DNA of 22,530 bases from the NCBI RefSeq assembly GCF_051155795.1, contig NZ_DAXETW010000068.1, positions 1 to 22,530 of the forward strand. The letters are read 5' to 3'. Position 1 is the first letter of the stretch. Each line of letters opens with the position of its first letter. The notes below the pieces were generated by a model. It was not told the DNA's origin and did not search any database. It saw only the letters and a list, made by a program, of their open reading frames with translations. The DNA comes from Longibacter sp051155795. GTDB lineage: Bacteria > Bacteroidota > Rhodothermia > Rhodothermales > Salinibacteraceae. Both the position numbers and the translations under genes were made by a program. This document shows, piece after piece, positions 8,947 through 17,924 of the stretch.

Positions 8947-9540
8947 TTAGCGCGCCGAACCGTCGTTCCGTAGGTGTGCGTCCGCGTACATGAGTGCTAC
9001 CGTCGTCTTCATGTCGCGAACATCTCCGTTCCGGGTCATTGCGACGGCATCGGTGAATGGCAAGCGATGTACATCAACAAACTCGCCGTCCGAGAGGTCC
9101 TGCGTACCTCTGGTCAAATTCGTCGCGAGGTAAAAGTGAATTACCTCGTTGCTGTACCCGATGCAGGGGAAGGAAGATGCAAGGTGGGTAAACGACTCGG
9201 CAGTCCACCCCGTCTCTTCTTCGAGTTCGCGAGCGGCAACATCGGCGGGATCCTCTCCCGGTCGGTCGATCTTGCCGGCCGGCACTTCCAGGAAGGTCCG
9301 TCGTGCCGGATACCGAAACTGCCGAATCAAGATCGTGCTGCCGTCCGCGAAGAGCGGGACGATGGCAGACGCACCCGGATGATCGATCCACTCTCGCTGG
9401 GAGGTGTCTCCGTCCGGCGTGCGCACCTTATCGCGATACACGTTGAGCAACACGCCCTCGACCAATTGAGCGGAAGAGATCTCCTTCTCGCTCAGGTCGC
9501 GACGATCCGGTCGTTTCAGGTATGGGTCTGTTGCATCCAT
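8947..9540 (-). CDS. Nudix hydrolase, ADP-ribose pyrophosphatase-like
   Basis: Cytoplasmic hydrolase of nucleoside diphosphate derivatives. The resemblance is to NudF/ADP-ribose pyrophosphatases: an N-terminal beta domain with IRQFRYP, then EVPAGK leading into the Nudix box at 89-112. The catalytic REUxEExGU half is intact (R104-E-L-E-E-E-T-G-W112). The first half reads G89-x6-E96 instead of the consensus G-x5-E because of one extra residue (Arg93). The ADP-ribose-type downstream region GYSNEVIHFYLA is also present. 197 residues is normal length. It lies 63 bp after rsmE and 104 bp before secG, plausibly in one transcript. The substrate is inferred from the family. Confidence 0.85.
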   Translation of the reverse strand: MDATDPYLKRPDRRDLSEKEISSAQLVEGVLLNVYRDKVRTPDGDTSQREWIDHPGASAIVPLFADGSTILIRQFRYPARRTFLEVPAGKIDRPGEDPADVAARELEEETGWTAESFTHLASSFPCIGYSNEVIHFYLATNLTRGTQDLSDGEFVDVHRLPFTDAVAMTRNGDVRDMKTTVALMYADAHLRNDGSAR

Positions 9541-9603
9541 AGCGTCGAGCCAACGATGATTACATGATGGTTGCTCCTTCCACAGTCGGCGTCCTGTGGA
9601 TCT

Positions 9604-10371
9604 TCACAGAAAAGAGGCGCGATCCATCGGGTTGGCCGCTGCGTAAGCGAGCGAGATCGCCGACGCAGCCACGATGCCGGCTGTTTCCGTGCGGAGTCGG
9701 TGTGGGCCCAGGCGCACGGGTTCCGCTCCTGCATCCCGTGCGGCTCGGACCTCCGACTCCGTAAACCCGCCCTCCGGACCAATGAACACGAGAAGGCGAG
9801 GTCGCTTTCCGGGCGTCACCGGCGAAGCATTCACGCCAGCCGACAGCGGTTCGGCGTCTGCCGCTTCGTGACAGATCCAGCATTCATCCGTGCCCGCACG
9901 CCGGGTCTCGACGATCTGCGCTATCGACATCGGCTCGGTCAGGTCGGGCCGCACGGATCGGCCGCTCTGCTTCATGGCGGCAGTTAGAATGTTGCTGGCA
10001 CGTTGCTCTCGTAGGCTCTGCACCTCGGTTCGGTCGGTTTCTAGCGGGACGACGCTTGATACACCGCACTCAACGGCCTTTTCCAGGAAGGTCTCGAATC
10101 GATTTCTATTCTTCAGAAGGCCGATCGCGACCGTGAGGTGATACGGCGGCTCCCCGGCGTTTTCTGTCGTCTTTCGAATGTTGCCAACGACCTGCTTCGG
10201 CTTCACGTGATCGAGTTTCACCTCGAAGCGATGCCCGTTACCGTCCACGACGTAGACGACATCGCCCGGCTGCTTGCGCAGGGAGCGGGCGATGTGCTTT
10301 GCCTCATCTCCGTCGAGAATCACGCGTTGCCCACGGATGCTGGATGGGGGCGCATAAAACTGCGTCGTCAT
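9604..10371 (-). CDS. rsmE: 16S rRNA (uracil1498-N3)-methyltransferase RsmE
   Basis: SPOUT-class methyltransferase that methylates N3 of U1498 of 16S rRNA in the assembled 30S subunit using S-adenosylmethionine. An N-terminal PUA-like domain (about 1-75, including GDEAKHIARSLR) precedes the trefoil-knot SPOUT domain. The knot motifs are clear: FIGPEGGFTESE (GPEGG at 198-202) and LGPHRLRTETA (221-231), with KNRNRFETFLEKAVECGV and AMKQSGR earlier. ATG 10371 is chosen because the PUA-like fold starts there; an in-frame codon at 10476 would add 35 residues of unlikely, basic sequence. Length 255 aa is typical. Situated between the Omp85-like gene (113 bp upstream) and the Nudix gene. Confidence 0.93.
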   Translation of the reverse strand: MTTQFYAPPSSIRGQRVILDGDEAKHIARSLRKQPGDVVYVVDGNGHRFEVKLDHVKPKQVVGNIRKTTENAGEPPYHLTVAIGLLKNRNRFETFLEKAVECGVSSVVPLETDRTEVQSLREQRASNILTAAMKQSGRSVRPDLTEPMSIAQIVETRRAGTDECWICHEAADAEPLSAGVNASPVTPGKRPRLLVFIGPEGGFTESEVRAARDAGAEPVRLGPHRLRTETAGIVAASAISLAYAAANPMDRASFL

Positions 10372-10484
10372 GGTGCTTTGTCGTGTGAAATCAGCGGTGC
10401 GAGGGGAGGGCGCCGACGTTCGCTGCTTGTCGCGGAGCGCCGGTTCATATTTAGCAGGGGGATGCTGCCCGGTCACCGGTCCGC

Positions 10485-12281
10485 CTACAGCCCGAGGCTG
10501 AGACCGAGGTGTATACGACCGCGGGCAGGAGATTCTTCCGGCTGCAGGGCGTAGCTAAGAAGGACGACGCCAAGCGGCGTTCCGAACTGGAGTCCAATAC
10601 CGTAGCCGGGGAGCACGCGTCGCCGCTCCGCGAATTCGGCCGTCGTCGGCGTTTCCACGAATCCCAGATCGGCGAACGCGAATGCGTACGAGACCGGATC
10701 GAGTTGCACCCGGTACTCCACCAGTCCGCGGAGGGTGATGCGACCGGCGTAGCGGTCCTCGTCGTAACCGCGAAGGGTCTGTGCGCCGCCCAGCCGAAAC
10801 AGGTCGCTTTCGTCGTAGGCGTCACTCCGAAGCAGGTGGGCGTCCGCTCCAAGCGCGATCAGTTGTCGGTTAAACGTCGGGAGATAGAGCCGAGCGGACC
10901 CGGTGACTCGCTCCTGCCTGAGGGTCTCGGATTCCGTAAGCGTGTCGCCAGCCACCACGCGTCGCAGCGACCGTCGCTTGCGTCCCTGCTCAAGGCGGGC
11001 GGAGGCTTCCACCCCTCGGCGGGGGTTGACGGGGTCGTCCAGGCGCTCGAACGTGGCGCTGACCCCGTAGAAGTACGCAGACGATCGTGGGATTTGTTGC
11101 TCGTTTCGTACGATTGCCGTTCCCCCCTGCCCGGGCCGGACCACCTCTCGGCTTCCAGTGACCGACACGCTCCACGTGGGCTTCGGGTTCACTCCTACGG
11201 CGAGGCGATAGCGTCGGTGGCCGTATGTGGAGTCTCGCTGCTCGCCTGAAAACGATACCTCCGTGCGGATCGGTCGCCCGGCGACGTACGGGTCGACCGC
11301 CTGGACGTCGAGCAGGCTGACCTGCCCCGGGCGGCGGTCGAGCCGAAGGGTGAGCCGCCGTCCTCCCCCGAGCACGTTCCGGAGGGCCAGCCGCCCGTTG
11401 CCGACCAGTTGTCCGCCGTTGGTGCCCGGCAGGTATCCTATCACAACATCGAACGTCCCTGGCGACACGTCGCGGATCGGGATGAAGAGCGTAGCGCCAC
11501 CATCCGCATCGACGCGAAGCTCCGGCGGTCCGACCATGTCAAACAGCCCGGTTTGCTGGAGTGCGGTGCGGAGACGGCCCGGGTCGTAGTTCCGGAGCGG
11601 TTCTCCGAGTTGGAGGCCGCCACGCCGGGCGACAAAGCGGGGAGACGTTCGCGTGCCGGGCGGCAAAACGACCCGTTTCAGCCACAGCCGAGGGCCGGGA
11701 CGAACCTGGAGGCCAAGACCCATTTCTGCTGGATCAGCCGTTTCGTTCAGCCAGACGCTGTCAATGCGCACCTCGGCGAGCGGATAACCTTCGCCCTCGA
11801 AGGCGGTAAGGACGTCATCGATCGCCGTCTTAAGGTCCAGGGCGGAGAGCGGCTCTCCCTGTTTAAGGTCGAGTAGCGTGCGCGTCTCCTCTGCGAGGAT
11901 GGAGTCGGGGCTGTCCACCTGAAGGGGACCGAGAACCACGTGCGGCCCGCGATGGATGTGCGCGTATCGCTGCTGCGACGAGGCGGAAGTATCCTGCGTT
12001 ACGGAGTCGAGTCGCGCCGCATAATATCCAGATGTGCGGACCGAGGACAAGATACCTGCGGGGCTGTTGGGCGGCTCCGCATGCGAGATCGTGTCTGCCC
12101 ACATCGTCGTGTCGCCGTCCACTACAATAAACCAGGTGGACGTGGTATCCGAGGCGGTCGGGTCTTCGCTCTGGGCGTCACACCGAGACGCAGAAACCAG
12201 GAGGAGGACCAACCCGAGCACGAACAGCAACACTGCCCGGCGCGTCGAGTACAGCCTGTGGTCCTGCGAAGCGCTCCTCAT
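10485..12281 (-). CDS. BamA/TamA-family (Omp85) outer membrane protein
   Basis: Outer-membrane beta-barrel of the Omp85 superfamily, presumably helping insert or translocate other proteins. A signal peptide is evident (basic start, hydrophobic stretch about 15-31, likely cleavage near CDA-Q at 36). After about 60 unassigned residues come roughly two POTRA-like domains (about 95-270, with PLSALDLKTAI and LGEPLRNYDPGRLRTALQQTGLF), then the 16-strand-type barrel. The Omp85 loop-6 signature appears as LRGY (Arg504). At 598 residues it is shorter than BamA (about 800, five POTRAs), so it is a TamA-like or lineage-specific member. It ends in Leu rather than an aromatic residue. ATG 12281 is used because the signal peptide begins there; the open frame upstream to 12749 is antisense to the small secreted-protein gene. 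Confidence 0.85.
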   Translation of the reverse strand: MRSASQDHRLYSTRRAVLLFVLGLVLLLVSASRCDAQSEDPTASDTTSTWFIVVDGDTTMWADTISHAEPPNSPAGILSSVRTSGYYAARLDSVTQDTSASSQQRYAHIHRGPHVVLGPLQVDSPDSILAEETRTLLDLKQGEPLSALDLKTAIDDVLTAFEGEGYPLAEVRIDSVWLNETADPAEMGLGLQVRPGPRLWLKRVVLPPGTRTSPRFVARRGGLQLGEPLRNYDPGRLRTALQQTGLFDMVGPPELRVDADGGATLFIPIRDVSPGTFDVVIGYLPGTNGGQLVGNGRLALRNVLGGGRRLTLRLDRRPGQVSLLDVQAVDPYVAGRPIRTEVSFSGEQRDSTYGHRRYRLAVGVNPKPTWSVSVTGSREVVRPGQGGTAIVRNEQQIPRSSAYFYGVSATFERLDDPVNPRRGVEASARLEQGRKRRSLRRVVAGDTLTESETLRQERVTGSARLYLPTFNRQLIALGADAHLLRSDAYDESDLFRLGGAQTLRGYDEDRYAGRITLRGLVEYRVQLDPVSYAFAFADLGFVETPTTAEFAERRRVLPGYGIGLQFGTPLGVVLLSYALQPEESPARGRIHLGLSLGL

Positions 12282-12338
12282 TTCAATCGTTGTCTCCCGA
12301 TCTGCACACCCTTCCTTCTGTTTATGCGCGGTACACCG

Positions 12339-12713
12339 ATGCGGCACAAGATGTTGTTGATGCTGGTATCTTCCGCCGTCGGTGTGCTGATCCTGGGCTT
12401 CACGGTCGGACCAGCAGGTGCCGTACGCCACGGCCATGAACGACCCGTGCCTCGCGCGGTTGCAGACCGTGATACCCTGAGGCAGACCGTCCAGGCCGGG
12501 AAGTCGCTCATTCTCACCCTTCCGGAGCGCATCAACGACCGACCGGTGTCGCGTTATTACCTCATTCGAGGCCCTGCACTGTCGAGCGTGGCCGGCCGCT
12601 CCCTTCTCTGGGTGACGCGACCGGAAGATACCGGATTGCATCGAATCGATCTGATCGCGGAGGCCGATGGCTCGCCCATCGACACGGTGCGTGTTAAGGT
12701 CTCCGTGAAGTAA
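12339..12713 (+). CDS. small secreted protein, single Ig/cadherin-like domain
   Basis: A 124-residue protein with a signal peptide (MRHKM followed by a hydrophobic run to about residue 22, likely cleavage after AGA) and about 95 mature residues. The C-terminal 80 residues read like one beta-sandwich repeat of the putative-Ig/dystroglycan-cadherin type: VQAGKSLILTLPE, a central glycine-rich strand (SSVAGRSLLWV), DTGLHRIDLIAEADGSP and a final TVRVKVSV strand. This family call is by eye. Third codon positions are strongly GC-rich, supporting translation on this strand. An alternative in-frame ATG at 12324 adds five residues. It starts 57 bp from the divergent Omp85-like gene, suggesting shared control or an envelope role. 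No other known function. Confidence 0.7.
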   Translation: MRHKMLLMLVSSAVGVLILGFTVGPAGAVRHGHERPVPRAVADRDTLRQTVQAGKSLILTLPERINDRPVSRYYLIRGPALSSVAGRSLLWVTRPEDTGLHRIDLIAEADGSPIDTVRVKVSVK

Positions 12714-12828
12714 AACGCCCCGCCGGCGTGGAGTCAACGGCACCGGCACCGGTGCTCCGCCAATGTCCGATGCCGGTTTGTTGCACGCCGACGATTGCCC
12801 TCACTCTGTAACGAGTTGTCTCACGTCC

Positions 12829-13953
12829 ATGCCCGATCTCGACAGCCTTTCCGCATCTGATGAGCAGATTCAGGCCTTCCGAGGACCGCTCATGGAGTGG
12901 TACGATGAGAACAAGCGGGAGATGCCGTGGCGGAAGACCGGAGACCCATACCGGATCTGGGTGTCGGAGATCATGCTTCAGCAGACGCGGGTCGACACGG
13001 TTCGGGACTACTATCGCCGGTTCGTCGACGCCTTTCCGACCGTCGAAGACCTCGCCGATGCCGAACAGGACGACGTCCTGAAGCTATGGGAAGGGCTCGG
13101 GTACTATTCGCGCGCCCGCTATCTTCACCATGCCGCCGGGCAGGTCGTGCGCGAGCATGACGGGACGGTGCCGCGCGATTATGATGCCATCCGTAACCTG
13201 AAGGGGATCGGTCCCTACACGGCCGCGGCGGTCCTGTCGATCGCTTATAACGAGCCGCACCCGGTCTTGGATGGCAACGTGATGCGGGTCGTCAGCCGGG
13301 TGTTCGCGTCGGACGCAAATATTAAAAAGGCCAAGACGCAGCGGCATTTCCGGCGTCTAGCGGGAGAGCTGCTCGATCCCGAGCGGGCGGGCGACTTCAA
13401 CCAGGCGATGATGGAGCTTGGCGCAACCATCTGCACGCCGACGTCGCCCACGTGCAAGCAGTGTCCGGTGCAGCATGCCTGTTCGGCCAATGCCGCAGGC
13501 AGTCCCGCGTCCTACCCGGTGCGGCCCGAGTCCCGGCCCGTACCGCACCACGACGTGGCCGTCGGGCTGGTGTTTAACGACAACGGGTCTATCCTCATCC
13601 AACGGCGGCCGGAGGACGGCCTACTGGGCGGGCTGTGGGAATTTCCCGGCGGGAAATCCGAGGACGACGAGTCGATGGAGGACGCGTGCGCCCGAGAGCT
13701 CCGAGAAGAACTGGGCATCGAGGTCGACGTCGAAGCCCCGTTTTACACGCTTTCGCACGCCTACTCTCACTTCAAGATCACGCTCTACGCGTTTCGGTGC
13801 CGCCTCATCGAGGGAGAGCCCACGTCCGAGGAAGGACAGCCGATCCGATGGGTTAATCTTACGGACCTCGACAATTACGCATTTCCCCGCGCCAATCGTA
13901 AGCTGATCGAAGAGCTGGACCGGCGCCAGGATGCCCCGTCGCTATTCGACTGA
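12829..13953 (+). CDS. mutY: A/G-specific adenine DNA glycosylase MutY
   Basis: Removes adenine mispaired with 8-oxoguanine in DNA. The HhH-GPD glycosylase domain carries the catalytic Glu47 (SEIMLQQTRV), the helix-hairpin-helix GIGPYTAAA and the catalytic Asp148 (VLDGNVMRV). The 4Fe-4S cluster ligands are Cys202, Cys209, Cys212 and Cys218 in the canonical C-x6-C-x2-C-x5-C spacing. The C-terminal half (about 240-365) is the MutT/Nudix-like 8-oxoG recognition domain, with GGLWEFPGGK, RELREELGI and the HAYSHFKI segment. ATG 12829 (MPDLDSL) is preferred; an in-frame ATG at 12763 would add 22 residues of poor-looking sequence. Neither start has a Shine-Dalgarno. Follows the small secreted-protein gene on the same strand. 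Confidence 0.93.
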   Translation: MPDLDSLSASDEQIQAFRGPLMEWYDENKREMPWRKTGDPYRIWVSEIMLQQTRVDTVRDYYRRFVDAFPTVEDLADAEQDDVLKLWEGLGYYSRARYLHHAAGQVVREHDGTVPRDYDAIRNLKGIGPYTAAAVLSIAYNEPHPVLDGNVMRVVSRVFASDANIKKAKTQRHFRRLAGELLDPERAGDFNQAMMELGATICTPTSPTCKQCPVQHACSANAAGSPASYPVRPESRPVPHHDVAVGLVFNDNGSILIQRRPEDGLLGGLWEFPGGKSEDDESMEDACARELREELGIEVDVEAPFYTLSHAYSHFKITLYAFRCRLIEGEPTSEEGQPIRWVNLTDLDNYAFPRANRKLIEELDRRQDAPSLFD

Positions 13954-13977
13954 TTGGGTTTCGGATTGGGAATTGGG
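13953..13977 (+). repeat. ATTGGG short repeats after mutY
   Basis: ATTGGG occurs three times within 25 bp (13953-13958, 13965-13970, 13972-13977), followed by related GGAATCG and AAGGATTA words. This AT-richer patch stands out from the surrounding coding DNA and begins immediately at the mutY stop. Confidence 0.6.
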
Positions 13978-14077
13978 AATCGAAGATTAAGGATTACAGG
14001 GGGGGCGTACGGCCCACGACGTGACTGGCCTCGTCGAGGATCCGCCAATCCGGGCGCTGCATCGCTCCGGTGTGCAG

Positions 14078-14551
14078 CTACTGCAGGGTGCCCTCGCCTC
14101 TCTTGAATAGCGCGGCCCCGATTGCACCGCCAATTGCGCCGAAAATCGCATAGATGAAGGCGCTGACGCCCGTAATCAGAATCATGCCACCCACACTCGA
14201 CATGTACTCCTGGATGTTGCGAAGCATCTGACGCCCTTCCTCCGTCATTCCTTCCTGCTGCATGGCATTCTGCAGCTGGTCTTCGCTGGTCGGGACCAGT
14301 CCGATCGAGCCGAGAAGATAGGTGAAGGCGGCGCTGAACACGGCGGCGAGGACGCCCATCCCGGCCCCCATCACCGCAGCATCGGCCGTCTCGGCTGTGA
14401 TCTGCTCCTGGTTGGTATAATACCATATGCCCGCCATGGCACCCAGAATGACGCCGAGGCAGCACAGGCAATTGATGACACTGATCGGCGAGGTGCTCAG
14501 CACTCCGCCGACGAGTCCACCGATGATGATGGACGTTTGCTTGGTCGACAT
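14078..14551 (-). CDS. uncharacterised small membrane protein with glycine-rich helices
   Basis: I do not recognise a named family. The 157-residue protein has about four hydrophobic segments: about 7-20, 23-44 (with the cysteine cluster N26-C-L-C-C30), 58-85 and 118-148. The last is a glycine zipper-like helix (AIFGAIGGAIGAALF). A charged, Met- and Gln-rich stretch (about 90-115) should lie between helices 3 and 4. ATG 14551 (MSTKQTS) is chosen; an in-frame codon at 14593 would add 14 residues. The gene stands alone, with 125 bp to the convergent mutY end and over 200 bp to the next minus-strand gene. Possibly a stress- or envelope-related protein, but nothing in the sequence proves that. 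Confidence 0.75.
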   Translation of the reverse strand: MSTKQTSIIIGGLVGGVLSTSPISVINCLCCLGVILGAMAGIWYYTNQEQITAETADAAVMGAGMGVLAAVFSAAFTYLLGSIGLVPTSEDQLQNAMQQEGMTEEGRQMLRNIQEYMSSVGGMILITGVSAFIYAIFGAIGGAIGAALFKRGEGTLQ

Positions 14552-14680
14552 AATCGTGTTAGGTGAATGATCGCACAGAGGGTGAAAGGGCAAACCCGGC
14601 GAAGGTGCGAACGGCGTCGCGAACTCGTTCGCGAATATGATGGCCGGACTTTACATCTGAACGTGCGCGAAAAGGTAGTT

Positions 14681-14719
14681 ACGGGACGGCAGAATTGAAA
14701 CGACGTTTTCTCCGTCCGT
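14681..14719 (-). terminator. possible terminator of the DUF2085 gene
   Basis: Outer arms ACGG-g-ACGG/CCGTCCGT (one bulge) and inner arms AAAC/GTTT. On the minus strand a TTTT lies eight bases beyond. A modest candidate. Confidence 0.3.
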
Positions 14720-14739
14720 ACAATGGTCTGGCAGGAGAG

Positions 14740-14754
14740 CGGCCGGATCGGCCG
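14740..14754 (-). terminator. perfect 6-bp hairpin just after the DUF2085 stop
   Basis: CGGCCG-gat-CGGCCG, 15 bp beyond the DUF2085 stop codon on the minus strand. There is no T-run, so it may be a stabilising 3' hairpin acting together with 14681-14719. Confidence 0.3.
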
Positions 14755-14769
14755 AAATTCGCGGTGCCG

Positions 14770-15375
14770 CTAGGCAGAGGCAGAGGTGCCGTTGTCGTTG
14801 GCCTGACCGGCGTCCGGCGGCACTGTCGATGTCCGTCCTCGCGACACCCCCGAGGCAATCGCCACGACAAGAAACAGACCCGCGACTACGCCGAGGAGGG
14901 CGCCAGTACCGACGCGGCTCACCGGCGAGTTTTGCCAGCCGTGAAATGGTGTCCATGCCCCGATGAACGGCCCGATCCAGTCGAGGGCGAGTGGGATGAG
15001 CGCGCCGGCAAGGGCATATCGTAGTGTGGAGAGCAACCGATCCCAGGTAAGCGAGGATGTATCCAGCCACTGCCTGCAGACCGGTCGTGCTGCGGCGCGA
15101 AGGACCGCAGCCAGAACGACGCCGCTGAGTAGCCCTGCATAGATCCCGATGCAACGGTCACAGACGGCGATGTGGGTGCCGTCGATCGTTGGGGAGCGGG
15201 CCGGGAGCTGGTGGCAGAGCGGCGCGAACGCCTCCATTAATAGCCATCGGGCCCACGGTGGCAGCCACGGTGGCATTACGGCAAGGCCGACCAGAAGGGC
15301 CGCGCCGGCAACAGAGCCGAGCCAAAGACGCCACATGCGGCCCTGCCACGACAGGAACGGCGGAGAGGAGGACAT
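14770..15375 (-). CDS. DUF2085 family membrane protein
   Basis: Uncharacterised integral membrane protein of 201 residues. The family signature is intact: a CHQLPARSP motif (Cys54-His55) at the end of one helix and V-C72-D-R-C75-IGIYAGLL at the start of the next. Hydrophobic segments lie at about 15-35, 38-53, 73-95, 115-140 and 155-180. The paired Cys/His residues could bind a metal or heme or form disulfides, but the family function is unknown. ATG 15375 is chosen; an upstream codon at 15411 would add 12 residues. The C-terminus is a polar tail. The gene diverges from groES across 233 bp that hold the CIRCE operator, with no sign that it shares heat-shock control. Confidence 0.82.
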   Translation of the reverse strand: MSSSPPFLSWQGRMWRLWLGSVAGAALLVGLAVMPPWLPPWARWLLMEAFAPLCHQLPARSPTIDGTHIAVCDRCIGIYAGLLSGVVLAAVLRAAARPVCRQWLDTSSLTWDRLLSTLRYALAGALIPLALDWIGPFIGAWTPFHGWQNSPVSRVGTGALLGVVAGLFLVVAIASGVSRGRTSTVPPDAGQANDNGTSASA

Positions 15376-15518
15376 AAAAAGTCTGAGATGGCCGGGCGGA
15401 TGGCGATGCAAGACGGCCTACGTCGTAGCTCTCCCGACGTTCTCTTTCGGTTAACTAATCTTCACCCGGTCGAGCGCCGCAGAAAGGAACAGCGTGATGG
15501 CGCTAATGTACAGCTTCT

Positions 15519-15526
15519 TAGATTTA
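15519..15526 (+). promoter_or_regulatory. possible -7 element of the groESL promoter
   Basis: TAGATTTA resembles the Bacteroidota TAnnTTTG -7 box and abuts the CIRCE operator, the usual position for HrcA to block transcription. No convincing -33 element is seen. Confidence 0.35.
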
Positions 15527-15553
15527 TTAGCACTCGCCACTGGAGAGTGCTAA
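15527..15553 (+). promoter_or_regulatory. CIRCE operator (HrcA binding site)
   Basis: Perfect consensus: TTAGCACTC, nine-base spacer, GAGTGCTAA. It lies 55 bp upstream of the groES start. The HrcA repressor binds CIRCE when GroESL is free and releases it on heat stress (known for the family). No hrcA gene is in the window. Confidence 0.97.
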
Positions 15554-15596
15554 CAGAGAAAAATGAAGTTCCACTTGCACTCACTGCTCACTAATC

Positions 15597-15604
15597 AAGG
15601 AGGG
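15597..15604 (+). promoter_or_regulatory. strong Shine-Dalgarno of groES
   Basis: AAGGAGGG ends four bases before the ATG at 15609. It is the only clear Shine-Dalgarno I found in the window; the other start sites lack one. Confidence 0.85.
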
Positions 15605-15608
15605 TATC

Positions 15609-15899
15609 ATGGCGAGCATCAAACCACTTGGTGACCGCGTGGTCGTCCAGCCACTCGAGGCGGACGAAAAAACGGAAAGCGGTCTTTACATCCCTGACTC
15701 CGCTCAGGAGAAGCCGCAGAAAGGCACCGTTGTCGCGATTGGGCCGGGTCGCGTTGAGAACGGCACCAAGGTCGATATGACCGTGTCGGAAGGCGACGAA
15801 GTTCTCTACGGCAAGTACGCCGGCACCGAGGTGTCGCTCGACGGCGGAGAATTCTTGATCATGCGCGAAAGCGACATCTTCGGCGTGATCGAAGGATAA
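15609..15899 (+). CDS. groES: co-chaperonin GroES (Hsp10)
   Basis: Heptameric lid of the GroEL chamber in ATP-driven protein folding. All 96 residues match the family: KPLGDRVVVQP at the start, a mobile loop (about 17-33, EADEKTESGLYIPDSAQEK), VAIGPGRV, DEVLYGKYAGTEV and a final ESDIFGVIEG. The start is fixed by the strong Shine-Dalgarno. First gene of a two-gene operon with groEL 109 bp downstream, controlled by the CIRCE element. Confidence 0.97.
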   Translation: MASIKPLGDRVVVQPLEADEKTESGLYIPDSAQEKPQKGTVVAIGPGRVENGTKVDMTVSEGDEVLYGKYAGTEVSLDGGEFLIMRESDIFGVIEG

Positions 15900-16008
15900 G
15901 TCGGCCGATCCGGCAGCTCCTTCAGTCAAACTGAGTTGGACCAGTCTTGCCCACGGAGGGGCAGGGCTCGAATTCAGCGATACAATCGAATCGAACCACC
16001 ACTGATTT

Positions 16009-17679
<1,671 letters not shown>

Positions 17680-17750
17680 ACCGCACCCATCCCTCGGCCG
17701 CTCGAGTTGATCTCGAGCTCCGACCGTCACGCATCACGCCGTGACATTCA

Positions 17751-17788
17751 ACGCCACGCTTCCCATCCGTGGGAGGCGTGGCGTTTTT
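17751..17788 (+). terminator. intrinsic terminator of groESL
   Basis: Stem ACGCCACGC/GCGTGGCGT with an inner TCCCA/TGGGA stem and a tccg loop, followed by TTTTT (17784-17788). Textbook shape on the plus strand. Confidence 0.92.
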
Positions 17789-17852
17789 CGTGTATGGCAT
17801 CCACTGACGCCATGACCCTGCCGCACGACCCACAACGCACGACCCACAACAC

Positions 17853-17882
17853 AAAAGCAGCCCCCATCGCTGGAGGCTGCTT
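17853..17882 (-). terminator. intrinsic terminator of rnpB
   Basis: On the minus strand AAGCAGCC/GGCTGCTT forms an 8-bp stem with a 12-base loop, ending in TTTT then TGTG. It lies about 45 bp beyond the mature 3' end of RNase P RNA. Confidence 0.8.
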
Positions 17883-17924
17883 CTTCGAGACAGCCGATCC
17901 TCGGGAGACCGGCAAAAAGTGTGC

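Noticed and set aside
12282..12749. N-terminal extension of the Omp85-like frame by 156 codons
   Set aside because: The signal peptide starts at 12281, and the extension is antisense to the small secreted-protein gene.
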